From Lactobacillus apis (GTDB lineage: Bacteria > Bacillota > Bacilli > Lactobacillales > Lactobacillaceae): a DNA stretch of 64,000 nt. This document shows, piece after piece, positions 9,045-16,130 of this stretch. A program made the position numbers and the translations under genes. Where the stretch lies: NCBI RefSeq assembly GCF_002837055.1, contig NZ_PDKP01000001.1, positions 669,285 to 733,284 on the forward strand, given 5' to 3'. Below the pieces are notes generated by a model. The model did not search any database, had not been told where the DNA came from, and was given only the letters and a program-made list of their open reading frames with translations. Each line of letters starts with the position of its first letter. The stretch's first letter is position 1.

Positions 9045-9073
9045 ATAGTACTACTTCAAACAAAAATTGGCAA
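9045..9073 (-). promoter_or_regulatory. Promoter of rplU-rpmA
   Basis: Minus strand: TTGCCA, exactly 17 nt, then TACTAT. Transcription would begin near 9038, at the 5' edge of the L21 leader. Confidence 0.65.
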
Positions 9074-9095
9074 TAAAAATCCAACTAATTGAGCC

Positions 9096-9935
9096 TTAAA
9101 TTTGCCACTTTCCACCGTGAACTTTTGCTACATTTTCTGTCACGATGAAGGCTTCATTATCAATTTCACGTATTTTTGCTACTAATTGACCGTATTCGTT
9201 GGTATCAACTACAATTACCAGCTGCTGTTTGTCTTTATCGGTGTAACCACCAACAACGTTGAAAACTGTTAGACCTTCATAGTCATTTTGTAGCATATCA
9301 CGAACCTGATCCAACTTTGTATTGCTCATGATTCTAACCTGGTATTTCTTATCAAAACCAGTTTCTGTATACCGCATTGTAATTGTTGTAATTACCTGCG
9401 AAAAAGCGGCAAGTAAGAATGCTTCCGTTCCATCAACAAAGAGATTTAAGACAATTATAGTCATATCAATTGCCATCAGTGACATAGCAGGATCGATATA
9501 AAAGTACTTTTTGATAATAAGTGGTGGAATAGTTGTTCCTCCAGATGAGGCATTGATGCGGTAAAGCATTGATACTCCGATTCCCATTAGAACACCACCA
9601 TAAATTACTGCCATCATATTGTTAGTAGTTAGTTTCATGCTTGGCGTGATTGCCATTAAAATTGGCAGCAGCATACTACCGAGAGCCACTTTTTTCAAAG
9701 TTTCTTTGCCAAGAAAAATGACTGCTAGAATGAGCATGATTAAATTGACAATAAAAACTGTTATTGAGCGATTAATGCCCCATACAGCGTCTACAAGAAT
9801 TGAAATTCCCGTTGATCCTCCTGCGGCTACATTAATTGGTGCATAGAAGAAGTTAATTGCAATTGTTATAATCTCAAGTCCAGCCAAGAAAAATAACCAA
9901 TATTGCCATGTGTGTTTGTGCTTTATGTTTTTCAT
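9096..9935 (-). CDS. YitT family membrane protein (DUF161/DUF2179)
   Basis: A 279-residue protein. Five or six hydrophobic helices occupy residues 10-200, with the typical APINVAAGGSTGIS motif in the first loop and GVSMLYRINASSGGTT further on. A soluble C-terminal DUF2179 domain (about 200-279, YQVRIMSNTK...GLTVFNVVGGYT) is probably a regulatory ligand-binding unit. Function is unknown for most members. It stands alone between the L21 operon and the DUF2325 gene. Confidence 0.85.
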   Translation of the reverse strand: MKNIKHKHTWQYWLFFLAGLEIITIAINFFYAPINVAAGGSTGISILVDAVWGINRSITVFIVNLIMLILAVIFLGKETLKKVALGSMLLPILMAITPSMKLTTNNMMAVIYGGVLMGIGVSMLYRINASSGGTTIPPLIIKKYFYIDPAMSLMAIDMTIIVLNLFVDGTEAFLLAAFSQVITTITMRYTETGFDKKYQVRIMSNTKLDQVRDMLQNDYEGLTVFNVVGGYTDKDKQQLVIVVDTNEYGQLVAKIREIDNEAFIVTENVAKVHGGKWQI

Positions 9936-10051
9936 CTCATCTTCCTTCCATAAAAAGTGTTATTTAATATAATACAAGAAAATAACTAATATACGCAAGA
10001 AATAAGTCTTTTTGCCTCCTAAATTATCAAAAACTTATAGATTTAATTGAT

Positions 10052-11380
10052 CTAGTTATCTGCTTTTTCATATTGAATACTTTGATTACCCTCATATGCT
10101 GGTAACCCTTTGGCAGCACGATATAGCGCACGCTCAAATGATTGGTAACCCTTACTTGAACTAACGGCGAACTTGACATTATATTTACTTGCAAATTCAC
10201 TGATGTTCCAAGCACTATCATGAGCAGCAAATGCTGTCACCAAAATAACCAAGTCCAAATCTTTTATTTGGTTCTCAATGACTTTTTTCTTTCCCTGAAA
10301 GGCATCTATTGGAATCGGGATTCCATTATAACGAGTTACAATTCCCTCTAATAATGCTTCGTTTTGATTATCTCCTACCGCAATACCTACTCTTTGGTAA
10401 TGAAGATCTAAAGCTAATTTTGGTAACTCAGTTGCCTGAGTTTCAACTTTATCTTTCTTTTTCTTAACATGAGTCGCCGGCTGCGGCTGTTCGAGCTGGT
10501 AAACCCAGCGAATTTGAATAGCGTCAGCAGGACTTTTCTTCAGTCTAACATCACCGTCATACCACGCTAAATCAACAATTGAACCATCAACCAATTGAAT
10601 ATTATCATCCCAGTATTTGCTTGAATCTATTGGGAGTAAAACTGCCTTACCTCGAATACGTAGTTTTTGCCCCTGAGCATTACGGCTGATTGACAAGTGA
10701 CCTGGTCTCCCTTGTACAACAGCGTACTTAAAGGTAGAAATAGTATCAACTTCCATTTTCGATATCTTGCGGAAGCCAACAATACGTAAAATTTCTGCTT
10801 CATAATGTGGATTATTTTCTTCTGGTAAAGCTTCGACAATATCACCACTTTTTAAATTCAAAGAGTGAATTTGCGATTCCTTCATCGTATAAACGATTCT
10901 ATTACCATCATCGACTAAATCACAACCAGATAAAAGCCTAACAACTGTATAACGCTTACCTTTTCGATAATCCTTTTTTGGCTTTTCTTTTTTCTCAAGC
11001 GCCTGCTCAAAGATCTTTTGATTAACTTGTTCATTCGAAGTCTTAGACAAATTAACATTCTTTTTAAGATCAATCAGATTATCCCTGAATTTTTGGTCAA
11101 CTTGTGGTGTCATTGTCAGTTTTTGAATCGCCGATAAAGCTGTGTTTTTTGCCTGAACGTCTCCTGGTGTCCGGAGCAATTTAGTGAGACTGGTCAAAAG
11201 CATATTTACTTGATTTAAATCAAGTTCAATCGAACTTTTCTTTTTTTCTTTTGGTATTGCTTGATCACCATCTGTCATGCCTAAAATCAACTTAATTGCT
11301 GCTAGACCATTTCGTAAGCTTTTCTCATCGCCAGTAGTCTGATTTAAAATTCTTTTTATATTATTCCGGTAATCAAACAT
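10052..11380 (-). CDS. DUF2325-like protein of unknown function
   Basis: A 442-residue soluble protein I cannot assign a function. The N-terminal 110 residues are helical (IKRILNQTTGDEKSLRNGL). A basic linker (KKEKPKKDYRKGKRY) follows, then a beta-rich middle of about 200 residues with a stretch like a small RNA- or DNA-binding barrel (SLNLKSGDIVEALPEENN). The C-terminal 100 residues resemble DUF2325: a short Rossmann-like unit with D-L-V-I-L-V-T-A-F-A-A-H-D-S-A-W and a final S-S-K-G-Y-Q-S-F. Start taken at ATG 11380, which has TTGGAG upstream; a longer frame to 11431 lacks a site. Confidence 0.8.
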   Translation of the reverse strand: MFDYRNNIKRILNQTTGDEKSLRNGLAAIKLILGMTDGDQAIPKEKKKSSIELDLNQVNMLLTSLTKLLRTPGDVQAKNTALSAIQKLTMTPQVDQKFRDNLIDLKKNVNLSKTSNEQVNQKIFEQALEKKEKPKKDYRKGKRYTVVRLLSGCDLVDDGNRIVYTMKESQIHSLNLKSGDIVEALPEENNPHYEAEILRIVGFRKISKMEVDTISTFKYAVVQGRPGHLSISRNAQGQKLRIRGKAVLLPIDSSKYWDDNIQLVDGSIVDLAWYDGDVRLKKSPADAIQIRWVYQLEQPQPATHVKKKKDKVETQATELPKLALDLHYQRVGIAVGDNQNEALLEGIVTRYNGIPIPIDAFQGKKKVIENQIKDLDLVILVTAFAAHDSAWNISEFASKYNVKFAVSSSKGYQSFERALYRAAKGLPAYEGNQSIQYEKADN

Positions 11381-11429
11381 TTTAATCTCCAACTTTTTTC
11401 TAATCTCTATCTTTAATAGTATAGCAAAC

Positions 11430-11459
11430 AAAAAAAGCCTAGCATAACAACTAGACCTT
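11430..11459 (-). terminator. Terminator after the DUF2207 gene
   Basis: Minus strand AGGTCTAG / CTAGGCT stem with one bulge, an eight-base loop and seven T. It separates the DUF2207 gene from the DUF2325 gene. Confidence 0.7.
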
Positions 11460-11470
11460 TAATGAAATTT

Positions 11471-13261
11471 CTAAAATGCTCCACCACCGGAACCGCCGCC
11501 AAAGCCGCCCGATGAACCGGAACCAAATGAACCACTTGAAACGCTACTTGAACCAGCGGCAATTCCGTTTTTAAAGCAGGTATTGAAGTTTTCAGCAAAA
11601 CTATTTTTACCACTATTAGCCAGAAAACCATAGAAGAATAAATCACTATTATTTAACTCATCCTGGTTAAATTCAATTTTAAGTTCTTTCATGACCTTCT
11701 TAGCTAGGCCAAAAGAAACTGCATAAGGTAAAATATCTTCCCACAAGATTAAATCGCCAACTTCTTCCATATTGAAACGACCAATGTCTTTCAACATCTT
11801 CTTAAAGCTACGTACCTTGTCAACTTCAAGTGCACCCTTCTTGGAATACAGATTGATCTGGTTTTTATCCCTGTACATACCTATAGTACCAATGACAAAA
11901 AGTAGTCCTGCAACAATAATAATTGGCCAGATATACTTGCGGGTAAATAACACGGCGAGACCTGCTGCAACCAAACTCGCAAACCTCAAACCAAGAATTA
12001 TCCTGTTACTACGCTTCTTCTTTAACAATAATTCCTCAGGCATATATTGATCTTTATCTGCTGAATAGAATTGATCGTCAGCCCAGTCATCAAAACTGCG
12101 TCCCAACTTTTTACCACGTGCTTTTTTCAATTCTTTTGTAGTAAAACTTGTTCCATCACCAATTTCATTAAAAAGCATCCACATAAGAGTACTTTCGTGT
12201 GCAACATTCTCATCGATTAATGAAATACGATAATAGGTTGTCTTAAGCTTGCTCTTGTAATCTTCAATTTTAATTTTCTTATGAATAGCAAGCTCCATTA
12301 AGTAAGCCGTAAAAGCCTTACTATCAGGAACTTTAGCAGTGTCAAGAACTTGAGCAATCACTGGATTGGCATCAGGTATTTCATAATCGTGACTTAACTC
12401 ACTAATCTTTTTAGGCTTATAGCCTATCTTCTGTGTGGTAAAGCCTTTAAAAATAGAAAGGATTCCCGTCACAACACTGACTAAAACAAGAACTAGACTA
12501 ATCATCAAATTTTTCTTTTGTTTGGCGTTACTTTGCGCTGCTAATTTCTTTTCTTGTTTAAGAACAGCCTGCTTATGATTGACATTTTTTACATTTTTAT
12601 TTTTAGGCGTTACGCTTAATGGAAAAATGGTATGAACTTCAATTCCCGTATGACCACCCAAATTATCAGCAGTCATGATAATTTTGCCATCTTGAGGATC
12701 CACTTCAAGCTTACCATCAAGTGGGCCATGGGCCCAAGCCTTCAAGTCCTTAACTGGGCCTGGAAAAATCACACTCGCTTTAACTTTTTTTAACCTTGTA
12801 TCCCAGCCATTACCAATAATCATAAAGTTTAATTCAGCAATATCGCGATAATTAGTAATTGCATTGGTAATTTGGTAGGCGTAAGTTACAGTGAAATGTT
12901 CATGCTTTTCTCTAACAACATGAGGCACTATCATTTCATAGCCGTGTTCACTTTTACGAAGAGTAAAATCGGTCGAATTAAGCGTTGGTGCATTATTGGC
13001 CTTGGTCGTTATCTTGACATGCTTAATCTTTTGATTAGGCTCAAGATTTTGACGATAAAAAACGCCGTTAGCAGTTGATTGAAATTCATAATCAATTCTG
13101 CGTTTTATCGTTAATGAGCCATCCGGATTTACTTTAGAAGTAACCTGGTTGTTTTGAATATCATATTTAACTTCAACTTCTGCCTTCGCTTTTTGCGGCA
13201 TAGCAAAACAAAATAGCAAAACACTTATAAGAGGAAGTATTTTTAACAGCTTTCTTCTCAT
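11471..13261 (-). CDS. DUF2207 membrane protein with glycine-rich tail
   Basis: A 596-residue protein. A signal peptide (MRRKLLKILPLISVLLFCFAMPQKAKA) leads into an extracellular DUF2207 beta domain (about 30-230). A transmembrane helix near 250 and a second hydrophobic pair near 425-460 (LRFASLVAAGLAVLF, IWPIIIVAGLLFVIG) follow, with cytoplasmic parts between and after. The C-terminus ends in a Gly/Ser run (GSGSSGGFGGGSGGGAF), typical of this family. Role unknown; members are common in Firmicutes as single genes, as here. Confidence 0.85.
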   Translation of the reverse strand: MRRKLLKILPLISVLLFCFAMPQKAKAEVEVKYDIQNNQVTSKVNPDGSLTIKRRIDYEFQSTANGVFYRQNLEPNQKIKHVKITTKANNAPTLNSTDFTLRKSEHGYEMIVPHVVREKHEHFTVTYAYQITNAITNYRDIAELNFMIIGNGWDTRLKKVKASVIFPGPVKDLKAWAHGPLDGKLEVDPQDGKIIMTADNLGGHTGIEVHTIFPLSVTPKNKNVKNVNHKQAVLKQEKKLAAQSNAKQKKNLMISLVLVLVSVVTGILSIFKGFTTQKIGYKPKKISELSHDYEIPDANPVIAQVLDTAKVPDSKAFTAYLMELAIHKKIKIEDYKSKLKTTYYRISLIDENVAHESTLMWMLFNEIGDGTSFTTKELKKARGKKLGRSFDDWADDQFYSADKDQYMPEELLLKKKRSNRIILGLRFASLVAAGLAVLFTRKYIWPIIIVAGLLFVIGTIGMYRDKNQINLYSKKGALEVDKVRSFKKMLKDIGRFNMEEVGDLILWEDILPYAVSFGLAKKVMKELKIEFNQDELNNSDLFFYGFLANSGKNSFAENFNTCFKNGIAAGSSSVSSGSFGSGSSGGFGGGSGGGAF

Positions 13262-13385
13262 ACTTTTTTCTACCTTTTCCTTAGTTTATTGGTTTAATTA
13301 TACAGATTATTACTATATAAAACACTACCCTATATAAATTTATTTAAAGTACCACAGTTATTATGAAAGATTTGGAAATTAGTGG

Positions 13386-13414
13386 TTGCAATTGGACATC
13401 TTTTTTTCTATAAT
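13386..13414 (+). promoter_or_regulatory. Promoter of tRNA-Arg
   Basis: TTGCAA, 17 nt, TATAAT: a near-consensus vegetative promoter, with the tRNA gene starting 35 nt downstream. Confidence 0.8.
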
Positions 13415-13449
13415 AGTTACTGTTCTTGCGCGGCAAGCGTAAATTCGAT

Positions 13450-13523
13450 GGTCTGGTAGCTCAGCTGGATAGAGCAACGGTCTTCTAAACCGTGGGTCGT
13501 GAGTTCGAATCTCACCCGGATCA
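13450..13523 (+). tRNA. tRNA-Arg (anticodon UCU)
   Basis: A 74-nt cloverleaf. Acceptor GGTCTGG pairs with CCGGATC (two G-T pairs) plus discriminator A. The D stem is GCTC/GAGC. The anticodon stem ACGGT/ACCGT carries loop CTTCTAA, giving anticodon TCT for AGA codons. The T arm is GTGAG-TTCGAAT-CTCAC. CCA is not encoded. Transcribed alone, with its own promoter and terminator. Confidence 0.96.
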
Positions 13524-13529
13524 TTTTAG

Positions 13530-13563
13530 AAGCCACCTTTACAATTTGTAAGGGTGGCTTTTT
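13530..13563 (+). terminator. Terminator of tRNA-Arg
   Basis: AAGCCACC(T)TTACA / TAAGGGTGGCTT stem followed by TTTTT, 7 nt after the tRNA. Confidence 0.85.
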
Positions 13564-13585
13564 CGTAAACCAGAATGACTACTAG

Positions 13586-13621
13586 CAAAAAGGGCCTCAA
13601 CTTAAAGTTGAGGCCCTTTTG
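13586..13621 (-). terminator. Terminator of the orphan membrane gene
   Basis: A long perfect inverted repeat (GGGCCTCAACTT / AAGTTGAGGCCC) flanked by A and T runs. It can act on both strands and ends the gene at 13643-14128. Confidence 0.85.
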
Positions 13622-13642
13622 ATTTGTAAATCACTTAATAAC

Positions 13643-14128
13643 TTAATTGTCTTTGAGTTTTGAAATCAGATTTTCTTGACGCTTAGGATTAATACGGTAG
13701 TATGCCGAAGAAATACCTAAGAAAGTTAAAATGACTGTACCGACAATTAGCCAGAGGACACTTTCAATGTGAAGCTCGCCTAAGAACTCATATAAAGATG
13801 AGACCATCTTAAGCCAACCACCAAGTGACACAAAGTACCAAGCCGTAGCTTTATCAATAAAACTCATTGCAGTTCTCAAATCTGATTCATTCTTGATAAT
13901 GTCACCTAAAATTTTCACTGCACGTTTTTTCTCAAGATAAATCTTAACTATTGGTGCAATCCAATAAAGTGGTGAGATTTTCGGTTGTGATTTACTAGAC
14001 TGATTAAATTCGGTCAAAAACCACTTATAATCATAAAGCTCCATCAATCCCTGATATAAAGGAAAAGAAAAGAGCAACCAGTCACCCAAAAAGCTAATAA
14101 AATTAATAAACGTAGATATTTTAATCAC
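13643..14128 (-). CDS. Hypothetical membrane protein, unrecognised
   Basis: A 161-residue protein I do not recognise. There is a hydrophobic N-terminal segment (FINFISFLGDWLLFSFPLYQG), a charged middle with two proline-rich aromatic patches (SPLYWIAPIVKIY), and a clear C-terminal transmembrane helix (SVLWLIVGTVILTFLGISS) followed by a basic tail. The start is odd: the first in-frame candidate is GTG at 14128, only 2 nt after GGAG. The next codon, ATT, has a better 5-nt spacing. It stands alone between the tRNA and the divergent leader-regulated transporter. Confidence 0.7.
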   Translation of the reverse strand: MIKISTFINFISFLGDWLLFSFPLYQGLMELYDYKWFLTEFNQSSKSQPKISPLYWIAPIVKIYLEKKRAVKILGDIIKNESDLRTAMSFIDKATAWYFVSLGGWLKMVSSLYEFLGELHIESVLWLIVGTVILTFLGISSAYYRINPKRQENLISKLKDN

Positions 14129-14298
14129 TTCTCCTTTTTCTCAAACCTGATTATGGAAAATCCATAATGCAATTACTGAATATTTTAGTTCAACAAAGGT
14201 GTCCTTAACAAGTATTAAATAGTTTATTTTTTAGGAATTATTTTCTATTTATGATTAGTACTTAATATTTACACTAAATATTTTATTTTTAATTTTGC

Positions 14299-14327
14299 TT
14301 GCTTTTTAAAATTTAGTTTAGTATGAT
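14299..14327 (+). promoter_or_regulatory. Promoter of the aromatic leader and EIIC-like gene
   Basis: TTGCTT, 17 nt, TATGAT, in a very AT-rich stretch. Transcription would start near 14334, giving a 5' leader of about 225 nt before the transporter start codon. Confidence 0.7.
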
Positions 14328-14361
14328 ATTGATTAAATATTTATGAGAGGTACGGATTATT

Positions 14362-14424
14362 ATGACAAACATAAAAACTAATCTAACACCAGTTAAATAT
14401 TATTTTTGGTACTTTAGTGAATGA
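14362..14424 (+). CDS. Putative 20-residue aromatic leader peptide
   Basis: A short ORF (ATG to TGA), too short for routine gene calling. It encodes a peptide ending K-Y-Y-F-W-Y-F-S-E: six consecutive aromatic codons TAT TAT TTT TGG TAC TTT at 14398-14415. GAGAGG lies 11 nt before the ATG, a usable but slightly distant site. The ORF sits between a strong promoter and a transcription terminator, followed by a membrane transporter. This is the layout of a leader peptide that senses aminoacyl-tRNA supply. It could still be chance: the region is AT-rich and translation is unproven. Confidence 0.6.
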   Translation: MTNIKTNLTPVKYYFWYFSE

Positions 14425-14542
14425 TCTGAGTGCCTAATTTGTATTGTCTTAGACACACAGTTCAAATAAAATGCTGTGTGTCGTAGCTTAAGTACTTCTT
14501 CTCGAGTAATGCTCACACAGCGATTGACTGTGTGAGTTTTTT
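14408..14542 (+). promoter_or_regulatory. Candidate attenuator with four pairing segments
   Basis: Four segments can pair in alternative ways: A GACACACAG (14452-14460), B CTGTGTGTC (14474-14482), C CTCACACAG (14512-14520), D CTGTGTGAG (14528-14536), then six T. A:B and C:D (the terminator) are compatible. B:C (GCTGTGTG with CACACAGC, 8 perfect pairs) would be an antiterminator. A further hairpin, GGTACTT / GAGTGCC, overlaps the end of the leader peptide. A ribosome paused on the aromatic codons would not reach segment A, so the coupling step is unresolved. Confidence 0.6.
14512..14542 (+). terminator. Terminator in front of the EIIC-like gene
   Basis: Nine-pair stem CTCACACAG / CTGTGTGAG, seven-base loop, six T. 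It lies only 16 nt before the start codon of the next gene, so it must be regulatory rather than a transcript end. Confidence 0.85.
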
Positions 14543-14558
14543 ATTTCGGGAGAAAAGA

Positions 14559-15596
14559 ATGAAAATTTTAAAAAGAATTACCTTAGATACGCTTAATGGC
14601 CTATCCACAGGAATAGTAGTCGCGTTAATTCCAGGCGCTTTAGTTAGTCAATTAATTAAAGTACTCCTACCCATGTTTCCTCAACTAGGATTCATCCTTA
14701 CCTTTACTACTTTTGCTTCTTCACTTCTACCTGCAATTAGTGCCGTTTGTGTTGGTATGACTGGTAAGTTGACCCCTATCCAAACTTCATCCATTGCACT
14801 TGCAGCTACTGCTGCAGCTGGTAACTTTACGATTCAAAACGGTAAAGTTGTGGTAATCGGCAGCGGCGACGTAATTAATGTCGCAGTCACGATCATGGTT
14901 GCCTACGCATTAGTCCTGTTTTTAGGTAAAAAGTTAAAGGCATACACAATTTTACTTGTCCCCCTAATTGTTTTGGTAGTTGCAGGTGGAATTGGAAGTC
15001 TCACCAGAATTCCAATAAGTGCATTTACGAGAATAATTGGTCTAGGAATTGAACATCTAACATCACTGCAACCGATTCTAATGGGAACACTGATGGGAAT
15101 TGTTTTTGCAATCCTTGTCGTTTCACCTATTTCATCTGTCGGCATCGCAACTGCAATTAGTATTCACGGTATCGCGGCTGGTTCTGCCAATTTGGGAATT
15201 ACTGCTGCAGCTTTTGCCCTAGCAATTTTTGGTTGGAAAGTAAATTCATTCGGTACCTCAATTGCGCATTTTTTGGGTTCACCAAAAATGCAGATGGCAA
15301 ACCTACTTACTCAACCCAAGCTGTTGATTCCACTTGCAGTTAACGCTGGAATTATGGGTGCTTTAGGCGCAATCTTTGGAATTGTTGGTAATCCAATGAG
15401 CGCTGGATTCGGTTTCTCCGGTTTGATCGGACCAGTTGCTGCTATGACCGGCCGACAAGCTAATTTTGCTAACATTGCTTTAATTACAATCCTCTTTTTC
15501 ATTTTACCTATCGCACTTGGAATTATTGCCAACTACTTGTTATCGGTTAAAACCCACTTTTTTACTGGCAAAGATTTCGAATTAGATTTTGAATAA
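14559..15596 (+). CDS. PTS EIIC-like membrane transporter (PTS_EIIC_2 family)
   Basis: A 345-residue protein with about ten hydrophobic segments rich in Gly and Ala (GIVVALIPGALVSQLI, SAVCVGMTGKLTPIQTSSIALAATAAAGN, GLIGPVAAMTG). It fits the PF13303-type family usually labelled sugar PTS permease. No EIIA or EIIB domain or gene lies nearby and no sugar gene surrounds it, so a phosphotransferase role is doubtful. The aromatic-codon leader suggests an aromatic amino acid or a related metabolite as substrate. Start chosen at ATG 14559, preceded by GGGAGA; the 14532 start would lie inside the terminator. Confidence 0.82.
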   Translation: MKILKRITLDTLNGLSTGIVVALIPGALVSQLIKVLLPMFPQLGFILTFTTFASSLLPAISAVCVGMTGKLTPIQTSSIALAATAAAGNFTIQNGKVVVIGSGDVINVAVTIMVAYALVLFLGKKLKAYTILLVPLIVLVVAGGIGSLTRIPISAFTRIIGLGIEHLTSLQPILMGTLMGIVFAILVVSPISSVGIATAISIHGIAAGSANLGITAAAFALAIFGWKVNSFGTSIAHFLGSPKMQMANLLTQPKLLIPLAVNAGIMGALGAIFGIVGNPMSAGFGFSGLIGPVAAMTGRQANFANIALITILFFILPIALGIIANYLLSVKTHFFTGKDFELDFE

Positions 15597-15677
15597 AAAT
15601 GACTTAGCCTATATATTTTCTATTTAATTAATCACTGCTATAATAAGTTCCAAGATGATTAAGAAAAGGAAATAATA

Positions 15678-16034
15678 ATGATTAATTTTTATGGTTATAA
15701 ACGTTGTTCAACTTCTAGAAGTGCACAAAAATGGCTTCAAGATCATAATGTTGACTTCACTTTTCAAGATTTAGTTGAGCAACCTCCTCGAAAAGAAGAT
15801 CTTGTTAAGTGGATGACAATGCACCAAGATCGAGGGCTAAAATATTTCTTTAATACTCATGGTCAAGACTACCGCAAGTTGAACTTAAAAGAGCGCGTTC
15901 CAGAAATGTCAATTGAAGAGGCTGCCGATATGATGTCGAAGAACGGTAAACTAATTAAACGCCCACTAGTTGTTGACGGTAAAAAACTAACCTGTGGCTT
16001 TAAAGAAGATTTATATGAAAAAACTTGGCTGTAA
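15678..16034 (+). CDS. Spx/ArsC family protein
   Basis: A 118-residue thioredoxin-fold protein of the ArsC/Spx superfamily. The N-terminal motif is R-C-S-T-S (a single cysteine at residue 10), not the CxxC of B. subtilis Spx. The Arg-containing C-terminal part (KRPLVVDGKKLTCGFKEDLYEKTW) matches the ArsC/YffB branch. It could be a glutathione- or thiol-dependent reductase or a divergent Spx-like regulator; sequence alone does not decide. AAAGGAA precedes the ATG. It has its own terminator. Confidence 0.85.
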   Translation: MINFYGYKRCSTSRSAQKWLQDHNVDFTFQDLVEQPPRKEDLVKWMTMHQDRGLKYFFNTHGQDYRKLNLKERVPEMSIEEAADMMSKNGKLIKRPLVVDGKKLTCGFKEDLYEKTWL

Positions 16035-16064
16035 AAACGGATGTAAAAATCCGTTTTTTATTTA
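16034..16064 (+). terminator. Terminator of the Spx/ArsC gene
   Basis: AAAACGGAT / ATCCGTTTT stem with a short loop, followed by a T run. Confidence 0.8.
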
Positions 16065-16130
16065 TCCTCTTTTTAAACTTTCGTAACATCTCAAGAACAG
16101 GTAAAATAAGAAAATAATAAGGAGGACAAG

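Noticed and set aside
11471-11530. Gly/Ser repeats at the end of the DUF2207 gene as a repeat element
   Set aside because: They are the coding sequence of the usual Gly-rich tail of this family.
13450-13523. tRNA-Arg as an integration site for a mobile element
   Set aside because: No integrase and no second copy of the tRNA 3' end nearby, and the genes on both sides are ordinary.
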